Below, in pieces: positions 1 to 5,822 of a DNA stretch of 6,298 bases. How positions within the stretch are numbered: the first letter of the stretch is position 1; each line of letters starts with the position of its first letter. Location of the stretch: positions 1 to 6,298 of the forward strand of contig JALVMZ010000136.1 in assembly GCA_027032655.1 (NCBI GenBank). Direction: 5' to 3'. The notes below the pieces were generated by a model, which saw nothing but the letters and a program-made list of their open reading frames with translations, was not told the DNA's origin and did not search any database. This stretch comes from Desulfobacteraceae bacterium. Its GTDB lineage: Bacteria > Desulfobacterota > DSM-4660 > Desulfatiglandales > JALVMZ01. A program made the translations under genes and the position numbers.

Positions 1-811
1 CACCACCAACCCTTTCAAATGAGCCGTCCTGAAGCACCCTTAAAAGTTTTACCTGCACATGTTTTGGAAGCTCTGCCACCTCATCCAAGAACAGGGTTCC
101 ACCATTTGCAAGTTCAAACCGTCCCTTCTTGTCCCTGATTGCCCCTGAAAAGGCCCCCTTTACATGACCAAAAAGCTCACTTTCAAGTATTCCCTCAGGG
201 AGTGCACCACAGTTTACAGGCACAAAGGGGCCTCCCCCCCGCCTGCTCTCTTTATGTATGGCCATTGCCACCAGCTCTTTGCCGGTGCCTGTCTCACCGC
301 TGATGTGCACTGGATAATCATTCCCGGCCACATCCCTTATCTGCCTATATATCTCCAGCATCTTTGAATCTCTGCCTATGATTCCACAGAATCCCTGCAC
401 CTCTCCTGTTTTTATCTTAAGTGCTGTAAGATCAGTGATGTCCCTGAAGGAGGCAAGCACACCAATGAAAGAGCCATCTGAATCCCTCATTCCTGTTAAT
501 CTCATTTCAAGGCGTTTGGTCTCGCCCTGTTTTGTAATTATTGTAAGGGGGTATTCCTTGTCTACCCATTTTTCTTCAGGATATCCATCCTTGAAAGAGC
601 ACCTTGCTCCACAAAATGGCTCTCCAAATACCTCATGACAGTCCTTTCCTATGACTTCCTCCTTTTTGTAGCCGGTTATCTCCTCTGCTGTCCGGTTAAA
701 GTAGAGGATTCTTCGGTTTTTATCATGGGCAATTATCCCTTCAAGGAGGTTGTCTATGATTCTGAGGAGGTTGTCCCTTTCTGATAGAATTTTTGAAAGC
801 TCTGTATCCAT
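1..811 (-). CDS. PAS-domain sigma-54-dependent transcriptional activator, N-terminal part (cut by left edge)
   Basis: This gene encodes an NtrC-type enhancer-binding protein that would use ATP to open promoters held by sigma-54 RNA polymerase. 270 codons are visible; the rest of the AAA+ domain and the expected C-terminal helix-turn-helix lie outside the window. Residues about 10-130 look like a PAS sensor domain, with NLLEGIIAHD near 21-30 and GVLASFRDIT near 117-126. The AAA+ domain follows: Walker A GETGTGKE (172-179), a GAFTGA-type sigma-54 contact loop reading GAFSGA (219-224), and Walker B GGTLFLDE (237-244). There is no receiver domain, so input probably comes through PAS. The PAS part carries C58-H59, C67 and C71, a possible redox or metal site. 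The ATG at 811 is chosen because an in-frame TAA lies immediately upstream; only a weak GGAA (821-824) precedes it. It is divergent from the cobalamin operon, and its target genes cannot be told from the sequence. Confidence 0.95.
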   Translation of the reverse strand, partial: MDTELSKILSERDNLLRIIDNLLEGIIAHDKNRRILYFNRTAEEITGYKKEEVIGKDCHEVFGEPFCGARCSFKDGYPEEKWVDKEYPLTIITKQGETKRLEMRLTGMRDSDGSFIGVLASFRDITDLTALKIKTGEVQGFCGIIGRDSKMLEIYRQIRDVAGNDYPVHISGETGTGKELVAMAIHKESRRGGGPFVPVNCGALPEGILESELFGHVKGAFSGAIRDKKGRFELANGGTLFLDEVAELPKHVQVKLLRVLQDGSFERVGG

Positions 812-843
812 TTAGAATATTTCCATATTATTTATAATTTTTA

Positions 844-873
844 AATATATAATTAAATTTAAGAAAATTTCAA
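844..873 (-). promoter_or_regulatory. Candidate sigma-70 promoter for the sigma-54 activator gene
   Basis: Read on the minus strand, TTGAAA (868-873) and TATATT (844-849) are separated by 18 bases. They each match the -35 and -10 consensus at five of six positions. Transcription would start near 836-838 and leave a short leader of roughly 25 bases before the ATG at 811. The region is so AT-rich that chance -10 matches are common, so this is tentative. Confidence 0.35.
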
Positions 874-885
874 AATAAAAATAAA

Positions 886-915
886 TTGACAGATTGCGGG
901 TCTTTTTTAAATAAT
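886..915 (+). promoter_or_regulatory. Candidate sigma-70 promoter of the cobalamin operon
   Basis: A perfect -35 hexamer TTGACA (886-891) is followed after 18 bases by AATAAT (910-915), a five-of-six -10 match. The predicted start, about 921-923, falls a few bases before the first strand of the riboswitch P1 helix at 927. That is where a riboswitch-led transcript would be expected to begin. A second -10 reading, TAAATA at 908-913 with 16-base spacing, is weaker. Confidence 0.6.
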
Positions 916-926
916 AATTATGAACT

Positions 927-1178
927 ATGTTCAGGTGCCATACGGCTTAATAGGGAACCCGGTGGGAGGCCGGGACCGGCCCGCGGCTGTAAGTGGGGAC
1001 GAAAGTCACATAGGGCCACTGCCGTGCACCAAACTTTTAGAAAGTTCGCTAAATAGCTCACAGGATTTTTTTATACAAAACTAAAGAGCTATAACCAGGT
1101 CATAATCGAGAGTTTGGTGCAGGGTGGGAAGGCGTAACAAGTAGGATGATCCACGAGTCAGAAGACCTGCCTGAACAT
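927..1178 (+). ncRNA. Cobalamin (B12) riboswitch aptamer
   Basis: This RNA leader senses cobalamin and should reduce expression of the downstream operon when B12 is plentiful. The conserved blocks appear in order: GGTGCC (935-939 and following), TTAATAGGGAA with GGTG (947-964), CGGCTGTAAGTGGGGACGAA (984-1003), GGGCCACTG (1013-1021), GGGTGGGAAGGC (1122-1133) and the B12 box GAGTCAGAAGACCTGCC (1155-1171). Helix P1 closes the aptamer with nine perfect pairs, 927-935 against 1170-1178. A long variable arm sits between CCACTG and GGGAAGG. An intrinsic terminator and then a cbiK-type gene follow, consistent with transcriptional control of corrin synthesis and uptake. Which natural cobalamin form it prefers was not determined. 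Confidence 0.96.
1025..1121 (+). other. Expanded peripheral arm inside the riboswitch
   Basis: TGCACCAAACT (1025-1035) pairs perfectly with AGTTTGGTGCA (1111-1121) and can extend by U1036-G1110, U1037-A1109 and U1038-G1108. Inside it, ATAGCTC (1053-1059) pairs perfectly with GAGCTAT (1086-1092), leaving a 26-base loop that holds a T-run. The arm occupies the variable region between the CCACTG and GGGAAGG core blocks, where B12 riboswitches differ in length. The pairings are seen directly; the fold has not been computed. Confidence 0.7.
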
Positions 1179-1188
1179 CAGGGCAGAT

Positions 1189-1203
1189 CCCACGCGGACA
1201 GGG
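1189..1203 (+). promoter_or_regulatory. Candidate P13 hairpin forming the L5-L13 kissing loop of the riboswitch
   Basis: CCC (1189-1191) and GGG (1201-1203) can close a nine-base loop containing CGCGG (1193-1197). That loop is complementary to CCGCG (981-985) in the apparent L5 region of the aptamer. Cobalamin riboswitches are known to switch through a loop-loop contact between L5 and a hairpin in the expression platform, and this is the best candidate for it here. The closing stem is only three pairs, so the assignment is an inference. Confidence 0.45.
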
Positions 1204-1240
1204 TGAAGCCTACAAGATTTGGTGGATAAAAAAGGGATAT

Positions 1241-1277
1241 CCCCGGATCAAAATTACTGATCCGGGGTTTTTATTTT
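1241..1277 (+). terminator. Riboswitch-controlled intrinsic terminator
   Basis: CCCCGGATCA (1241-1250) and TGATCCGGGG (1258-1267) form a perfect 10-bp stem around a seven-base loop, followed by TTTTTATTTT (1268-1277). Its place between the aptamer and the first start codon marks it as an attenuator, not the end of another gene. A possible antiterminator pairs GGTGGATA (1221-1228) with TATCCCC (1238-1244), with one bulged T, and would occupy the first four bases of the terminator 5' arm. Confidence 0.93.
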
Positions 1278-1298
1278 GACCCCGGAGACTACACAAAT

Positions 1299-1304
1299 AG
1301 GAGG
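1299..1304 (+). promoter_or_regulatory. Shine-Dalgarno site for cbiK
   Basis: AGGAGG lies eight bases before the ATG at 1313 and fixes that start. It is the strongest ribosome-binding site in the operon and lies beyond the terminator. This supports control by transcription termination and not by hiding the ribosome-binding site. Confidence 0.85.
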
Positions 1305-1312
1305 CTTGTGGT

Positions 1313-2287
1313 ATGAGAAGACATCTTTTCATCTTGATTATGCTTTTTCTGGTATTCGGGGTGGCCACCTCTTCAATGGTCTCTGCAAAAGAGGGAGATA
1401 AAAAGGCCATTGTGATTGCAAACTTTGGAACCACTTATCCTGAGGCACTAAAGGCAATAACCGCTATATACCATCAGGTAAAAAAGGAATTCCCTGAAAC
1501 AGAAGTGAAGCTGGCATTTACATCAAATATCATCAGAAATATATGGCAGAAGAGAAGGAAGGACAGGGAATTCCTGAGTAGATATCCCAATATCCCCAAT
1601 GAGATACTGAATATTAAGGGTCCCCTTGCCACTATCTCACTTCTTCAGGACAGGGGCTATAAGACCATCATAGTTCAGCCAACCCATATATATGCAGGAG
1701 AGGAATACATGGACCTCTGCTCCTATGTGGCGGCCCTTAATTCCATTATGACCATAAAAAAGAGATACAGGCCATTTAAAAGGATTGCCATTGGAAGGCC
1801 CCTACTTGGGAAATGGGGGACAGAACATGATTACCATGAAGATATTTCAGCAGTGGTAGAGGCCCTCAAAGGTGATGTCATGAAAGCTAAGAAGATGAGA
1901 TCCGCACTCGTATATATGGGACATGGAAATGAGTATTTTTCGACGGGTGCATACATTGAATTTCAAAAGGAGATGAGAAAAAGATATCCCAAAGTTCCTG
2001 TTTTTGTGGGAACTGTAGAGGGCTTCCCTTCCCTTGAAGATGTTATAAGGGGTCTCGTTCATATGAATATTAAAAAGGCATTATTAAAGCCATTTATGAT
2101 TGTTGCAGGGGATCATGCAAGGAATGATATGGCAGGAGATGATAAAGAATCTTGGAAGAGTGTGTTAGAGTCAAGGGGAATCAGTGTCATAACTGACATA
2201 AAGGGACTGGGAGAAGAGCCTGGCATTGTTAGGATAATCATAAAGCATATAAAGGATGCGGCAAAAGACAATGATATAGAGTTATGA
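1313..2287 (+). CDS. cbiK: Exported sirohydrochlorin cobaltochelatase, CbiK family
   Basis: CbiK inserts Co2+ into sirohydrochlorin (or its oxidised factor II form), the metal-first step of anaerobic cobalamin synthesis. The 324-residue product begins with a signal peptide: basic MRRH, a hydrophobic stretch at about 5-20, and a likely signal peptidase I cut after V-S-A (residues 23-25). The mature enzyme should therefore be periplasmic. Family landmarks follow: AIVIANFGTTYPEA (32-45), PTHIYAGEEY (123-132), YMGHGNEY (201-208), VGTVEGFPS (232-240) and VAGDHARNDMAGDD (264-277). H204 and H268 match the spacing of the two active-site histidines of known CbiK proteins, and E236 is a likely further ligand. 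Desulfovibrio vulgaris has an exported, heme-binding CbiK-P, the closest known precedent. It is first in the operon, with a strong AGGAGG, and ends four bases before the permease gene. Iron or another metal as the physiological substrate cannot be excluded. Confidence 0.93.
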   Translation: MRRHLFILIMLFLVFGVATSSMVSAKEGDKKAIVIANFGTTYPEALKAITAIYHQVKKEFPETEVKLAFTSNIIRNIWQKRRKDREFLSRYPNIPNEILNIKGPLATISLLQDRGYKTIIVQPTHIYAGEEYMDLCSYVAALNSIMTIKKRYRPFKRIAIGRPLLGKWGTEHDYHEDISAVVEALKGDVMKAKKMRSALVYMGHGNEYFSTGAYIEFQKEMRKRYPKVPVFVGTVEGFPSLEDVIRGLVHMNIKKALLKPFMIVAGDHARNDMAGDDKESWKSVLESRGISVITDIKGLGEEPGIVRIIIKHIKDAAKDNDIEL

Positions 2288-2291
2288 GCAC

Positions 2292-3350
2292 ATGAAGGTG
2301 GAAATAATCTCATACTTTAAGAAAAAGGGTGCCATAATAATTCTGATGCTCACAGGGGGGCTTTTAGTCTCTTTTCTCATTTCAGCATCAATGGGATATA
2401 TCAAGGTATCTTTATGGGATGTGATAAGGGTATTAATATTTCGGTTTTTACCAGGTGGAGAACACATCAATGGCATGGATAAGGTCATACTTCATGTGAT
2501 TTATGATGTAAGGCTGCCAAGGATAATTACAAGTGCCATTGTTGGTGCGGGGCTTTCCATATCAGGTGTGATATTTCAGGGGATACTCCTTAATCCACTG
2601 GCCGATCCTTATACCCTGGGTATATCTGCGGGGGCTGCATTTGGTGCATCCATTGCCATTCTTTTTAATATAACATTTGTGGGAAATTATTCGGTTTCTC
2701 TTTTTGCATTTATGGGGGCAGTTGGGACACTGATTGCAGTAATATTTCTTTCAATTAAAAGGGATGAAAGGGATCTTTCATCAAATACCCTGATACTTTC
2801 TGGAATCATTGTATCAGCAATTCTCAGTGCAGGGATAAGCTTTTTAAAGTATATGGCAGATGAGCATGTTTCTGTCATAATATTCTGGCTAATGGGGAGC
2901 TTTGCATCAAGGACCTGGACAGATGTGCTCCTGACCCTGTGTGTTGTCTTAAGTGGGGGGATTATATGTCTTTTCTATGCTGGTGATTTAAATATCCTGT
3001 CCCTGGGGAGGCGTTCTGCCATATCCCTGGGGGTGCATGCAAATATGGTGAGAATAATACTTCTTGTAACAGCATCAATGATTACCGCAATCTGTGTTTC
3101 TGTATCAGGTATAATAGGTTTTGTGGGGCTTATTATACCTCACCTGTTGAGATTCTTTACAGGGGCTGATAACAGGATACTGATACCTGCATCGGCATTT
3201 GCAGGTGCAATACTTCTTCTTGTGGCTGATACTGTTACAAGGGCTGTGCTTCCAAGCGAAGTTCCCATAGGAGTTTTAACCGCCCTGATCGGGGGGCCCA
3301 TATTCTGTTACATTTTTAAAAAACGATATGAGTTTCAGACAAAAGATTAA
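2292..3350 (+). CDS. FecCD/BtuC-type ABC transporter permease (corrinoid, cobalt-chelate or siderophore uptake)
   Basis: This is the membrane subunit of a type II ABC importer, the class that moves vitamin B12, heme and iron siderophores across the inner membrane. The 352-residue, strongly hydrophobic chain has the usual family length and about ten membrane helices. Conserved segments are RLPRI (74-78), SGVIFQGILLNPLADPYTLG (91-110), the GISAGAAFGA stretch near 110-119, SLGRRSAISLGV (237-248, facing the ATPase), GFVGLIIPHLLRFFTGADNR (276-295), and ADTVTRAVLPSEVPIGVLTA (312-331). The ATG at 2292 gives a natural N-terminus before the first helix but has almost no Shine-Dalgarno, so translation is probably coupled to cbiK, which stops four bases earlier. 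The gene overlaps the ATPase gene by 23 bases. The substrate is not readable from the protein; the B12 riboswitch and corrin genes favour a corrinoid or a cobalt-tetrapyrrole over a siderophore. Confidence 0.93.
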   Translation: MKVEIISYFKKKGAIIILMLTGGLLVSFLISASMGYIKVSLWDVIRVLIFRFLPGGEHINGMDKVILHVIYDVRLPRIITSAIVGAGLSISGVIFQGILLNPLADPYTLGISAGAAFGASIAILFNITFVGNYSVSLFAFMGAVGTLIAVIFLSIKRDERDLSSNTLILSGIIVSAILSAGISFLKYMADEHVSVIIFWLMGSFASRTWTDVLLTLCVVLSGGIICLFYAGDLNILSLGRRSAISLGVHANMVRIILLVTASMITAICVSVSGIIGFVGLIIPHLLRFFTGADNRILIPASAFAGAILLLVADTVTRAVLPSEVPIGVLTALIGGPIFCYIFKKRYEFQTKD

Positions 3351-4140
3351 AAGTAATAATGGTATCTTAAGGATTGATGACCTGAAATTCTCTTATGGAA
3401 ACAGTAGTGTGCTGAATGGCATATCCCTTGAGGTTCCCCTGGGGGTTTTTTACGGGATCGTGGGCCCCAATGGCTGTGGAAAGACCACACTTCTTGACTT
3501 AATTGTTGGTGTAAGAAGACCCAAAAAGGGTCTTATCAGTTATAAAGGCAAAAAGGTATGGAGATATCCAAGGAGAACACTATCAAGGGAGATATCCTAT
3601 GTGCCACAGGAGCCGGGGATTAATTTTTCATTCACAGTGGAAGAGGTGGTGATGATGGGGCGACACCCATATATGGGGATATTCTCCACACCGTCTCAGT
3701 CTGACAGGGATATTGTGAATAATGTTTTGGATGCCCTTGAACTTGGCCATTTGAGGAATAGACTTATAACAAGGTTAAGCGGGGGGGAAAAGCAGAGGGT
3801 AATATTTGCAAGGGCACTGGCCCAGCAGACGCCTCTGATTCTTCTGGATGAGGCCACATCAAATATGGACATTTATTATACCCTGCTATGTCTTGAAAGG
3901 ATAAAAAGAGATGTGCTGGAAAGGGGTATCACTGTGATTGCAAGTTTTCATGACCTGAACCTTGCTGGCACATACTGTGATAGAATTGCCTTTTTAAATA
4001 AAGGGAAAGTGATTGCGGAAGGTGAGACAGAAAGTGTCCTTGTCCCTGAGAACATAATGAAGACCTTTGGTGTGAGATGTGAGGTCATCAAGGACCCCAT
4101 AGAGGGAAGAAATATGGTGGTGTTTCATTCAAGGCCATGA
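3328..4140 (+). CDS. ABC transporter ATP-binding protein, FecE/BtuD type
   Basis: This cytoplasmic ATPase powers the importer formed with the permease and binding protein. The 270 residues carry a complete nucleotide-binding domain: aromatic Y23 in FSYGNSSVL, Walker A GPNGCGKTT (46-54), Q-loop Q94, signature LSGGEKQR (150-157), Walker B LILLDE (170-175) with D174 and catalytic E175, D-loop SNMD (178-181) and switch H208. After Walker B the motif reads DEATS where DEPTS is most common, a mild variation seen in other ABC ATPases. The start at 3328 overlaps the permease end by 23 bases and has no clear Shine-Dalgarno, implying translational coupling; no better in-frame start lies before the conserved FSYG segment. 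Its stop overlaps the next start as ATGA at 4137-4140. All catalytic residues are present, so it should be active. Confidence 0.94.
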   Translation: MSFRQKIKSNNGILRIDDLKFSYGNSSVLNGISLEVPLGVFYGIVGPNGCGKTTLLDLIVGVRRPKKGLISYKGKKVWRYPRRTLSREISYVPQEPGINFSFTVEEVVMMGRHPYMGIFSTPSQSDRDIVNNVLDALELGHLRNRLITRLSGGEKQRVIFARALAQQTPLILLDEATSNMDIYYTLLCLERIKRDVLERGITVIASFHDLNLAGTYCDRIAFLNKGKVIAEGETESVLVPENIMKTFGVRCEVIKDPIEGRNMVVFHSRP

Positions 4141-5072
4141 AATCAACTAAATACATAGGGATAGCTCTATTGTTTATATTTTTGATGTTTCCCTCATGGG
4201 TTTTATCAAAAGATATACCCGTGGTGCGGGATAATGCCGGGAGAAAGATACATGTTGAGCATCCCTATAAGAGGATTATATCCCTTTACGGGGCACATAC
4301 AGTAAACCTCATCTCCCTGGGCCTGAGGGATGAGATAGTGGGGATTTCAAGGGCTGATAGGAGAATACCCTGGGTTAAGGGAAAGAGGGTATTCAGCTAT
4401 CATGACGGGGTTGAAAGATTCCTGTCCGTCAAACCTGATCTTGTGCTTATAAGACCAATGATAGACAGGGGATATGGAAGACTTATAAGGGCACTTGAGA
4501 GCTCTGGTGTCATGGTTGCATCATTTCAGCCGCGCAGCATTGATGAGATGTTCAGATACTGGATAGCCCTTGGAGTGTTAACTGGCAGGAAAAAACAGGC
4601 ACAATCAATGGTGATAAGATTTAAGGATGGCCTTAAGGCAGTATTGAATCAGTCGTCCCGCATACCAGGGAAAAAAAGAAAAAGGGTGTTTTTTGAATCC
4701 ATCCACAGTAAGATGAAGACATTTTCACCAGAGTCCATTGCCATGTTCTGCCTTGAATCAGCAGGGGGGATAAATATTGCTAAGGATGCAATTACAGTAA
4801 GGAACACAAATATTGCAGAGTATGGAAAGGAAAGAATTCTTGCCAGGGCATCTCAGATTGATGTTTACCTTGCACAGCTCGGCCCAATGAATCATGTAAC
4901 CATAGATATGATTCTCAATGAGCCAGGTTTTCAAATTATAAAGGCAATAAAGGATAGAAAGGTGTATCTGATAGAGGAGGAGATTGTATCCAGGCCAACC
5001 ATGAATCTCATAAAGGGAATGAAACGCATTTCTGAATACCTGTATCCAGAAATTTTTAAGATTAAGAGGTGA
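4137..5072 (+). CDS. Periplasmic substrate-binding protein of the BtuF/FepB-type ABC importer
   Basis: This protein should capture the ligand outside the inner membrane and deliver it to the permease. The 311-residue product starts with a signal peptide (MKSTK, hydrophobic about 6-22, probable cut after S24). No lipobox cysteine is present, so it should be a free periplasmic protein and not a lipoprotein. The first lobe shows the family opening RDNAGRKIHVEHPYKRIISL (31-50), GLRDEIVGISR (62-72), and VKPDLVLIRP (98-107). A linking helix spans roughly 135-170. The second lobe ends in IDVYLAQLGP (241-250), GFQIIKAIKDRKVYLI (264-279) and a C-terminal helix through SEYLYPEIF (299-307). A basic run GKKRKR (178-183) sits between the lobes. 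The gene begins inside the ATPase stop codon (ATGA), so subunit synthesis is probably coupled. Ligand identity is inferred only from context: cobalamin, cobinamide or a metal-tetrapyrrole are all possible. Confidence 0.9.
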   Translation: MKSTKYIGIALLFIFLMFPSWVLSKDIPVVRDNAGRKIHVEHPYKRIISLYGAHTVNLISLGLRDEIVGISRADRRIPWVKGKRVFSYHDGVERFLSVKPDLVLIRPMIDRGYGRLIRALESSGVMVASFQPRSIDEMFRYWIALGVLTGRKKQAQSMVIRFKDGLKAVLNQSSRIPGKKRKRVFFESIHSKMKTFSPESIAMFCLESAGGINIAKDAITVRNTNIAEYGKERILARASQIDVYLAQLGPMNHVTIDMILNEPGFQIIKAIKDRKVYLIEEEIVSRPTMNLIKGMKRISEYLYPEIFKIKR

Positions 5073-5096
5073 ACTCTTTAAGGAAGGAAATGTATC

Positions 5097-5822
5097 ATGA
5101 AGAAGATGGGTAAATTTTACGGTGTGGGTGTGGGACCAGGAGAACCGGATTTAATCTCCGTCAAGGCAGTAAAGGTCTTGAACAGTGTCTCTGTGATTTA
5201 TGCAGCACATTCACCCAAGAATTCCTATTCCCTTGCAAAGGAGATAATATCTCATCATGTAAACAAGGATATACCCATAGTGAGACTTGATTTTCCCATG
5301 ACAAGGAAGAAAGAGGAGTTAACAGATGCCTGGAAGCGAAATGCAAGAAGAATCTACAGCACTCTTAGTGAGGGTCAGGATGCTGCATTTGTCACCCTGG
5401 GAGATCCCATGGTTTACAGCACCTTTGGATATATAATGCGTTATATTATGAAGCTTGCGCCCGGGCTGGAGATAGATATTATACCAGGCATAAGCTCCTA
5501 CCAGGCAGCCGCAGCACTTTCAAAGACAGTTCTGGCAGAGGCTGAGGGCTCTTTTTCAGTCATATCTGCTGCAATGGGTGCAGGGAAGTTAAAGGAGCTA
5601 ATGGGCAGGACAGATACCGTGGTTATGTTAAAGGTTTATAAGCATTATAAAGAGATATGGAGTGCATTGAAGGAATTAAATCTTCAGCATAGCTCTGTTC
5701 TGATTATGAGGTGCGGGCTTGAAGGAGAGAAGGTGGTATATCCTGCCATGGGATACAATGGGGAAGAGCCCCCATATCTTTCCACACTGATCATAAGGAA
5801 AAGGGATGAGCATACTGAATAG
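5097..5822 (+). CDS. cbiL: Cobalt-factor II (precorrin-2) C20-methyltransferase, CbiL/CobI
   Basis: This cytoplasmic enzyme transfers a methyl group from S-adenosylmethionine to C20 of cobalt-factor II, giving cobalt-factor III, the step right after CbiK in the anaerobic route. The 241-residue length is normal for the family. Tetrapyrrole-methylase landmarks are the N-terminal glycine-rich loop YGVGVGPGEPDLIS (8-21), the SAM-pocket motif TLGDPMVYSTF (100-110), and IDIIPGISSYQAAAA (126-140). LGDPMVYSTF is characteristic of the C20 enzyme among the Cbi methylases. There is no signal peptide, unlike CbiK. The ATG at 5097 is preceded by AGGAAGG (5081-5087) at nine bases; M4 is a less likely start. 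It lies 24 bases after the binding-protein gene and overlaps the next gene by 17 bases. CbiL is preferred over CobI because the operon has the cobalt-first chelatase CbiK; precorrin-2 as substrate would be the aerobic alternative. Confidence 0.92.
   Translation: MKKMGKFYGVGVGPGEPDLISVKAVKVLNSVSVIYAAHSPKNSYSLAKEIISHHVNKDIPIVRLDFPMTRKKEELTDAWKRNARRIYSTLSEGQDAAFVTLGDPMVYSTFGYIMRYIMKLAPGLEIDIIPGISSYQAAAALSKTVLAEAEGSFSVISAAMGAGKLKELMGRTDTVVMLKVYKHYKEIWSALKELNLQHSSVLIMRCGLEGEKVVYPAMGYNGEEPPYLSTLIIRKRDEHTE

Noticed and set aside
164..638. Two plus-strand open frames (67 and 86 codons) in the first 640 bases
   Set aside because: They lie wholly antisense to the sigma-54 activator, whose minus-strand frame is open throughout and carries every AAA+ motif; neither frame has recognisable protein features.
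886..897. TTGAC plus TTGC, looking like a sigma-54 (-24/-12) promoter
   Set aside because: The distance between the two elements is too short for a sigma-54 promoter and the GG of the -24 element is missing; TTGACA fits a sigma-70 -35 box better.
1234..1243. Palindrome GGGATATCCC as a possible operator
   Set aside because: It lies in the riboswitch expression platform, overlaps the terminator arm, and is a single short copy; an RNA-structure role explains it more simply.
1241..1277. Terminator as the end of a small upstream RNA or gene
   Set aside because: The only upstream plus-strand element is the B12 aptamer, so it is best read as the attenuator of that riboswitch.
1210..1434. Minus-strand open frame of 74 codons across the terminator and start of cbiK
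   Set aside because: It crosses the terminator hairpin and is antisense to the CbiK signal peptide; no protein family resemblance.
4131..4134. AAGG as Shine-Dalgarno for the binding-protein gene
   Set aside because: It is only two bases from the ATG at 4137, too close to work as a normal site; coupling through the ATGA overlap is more likely.
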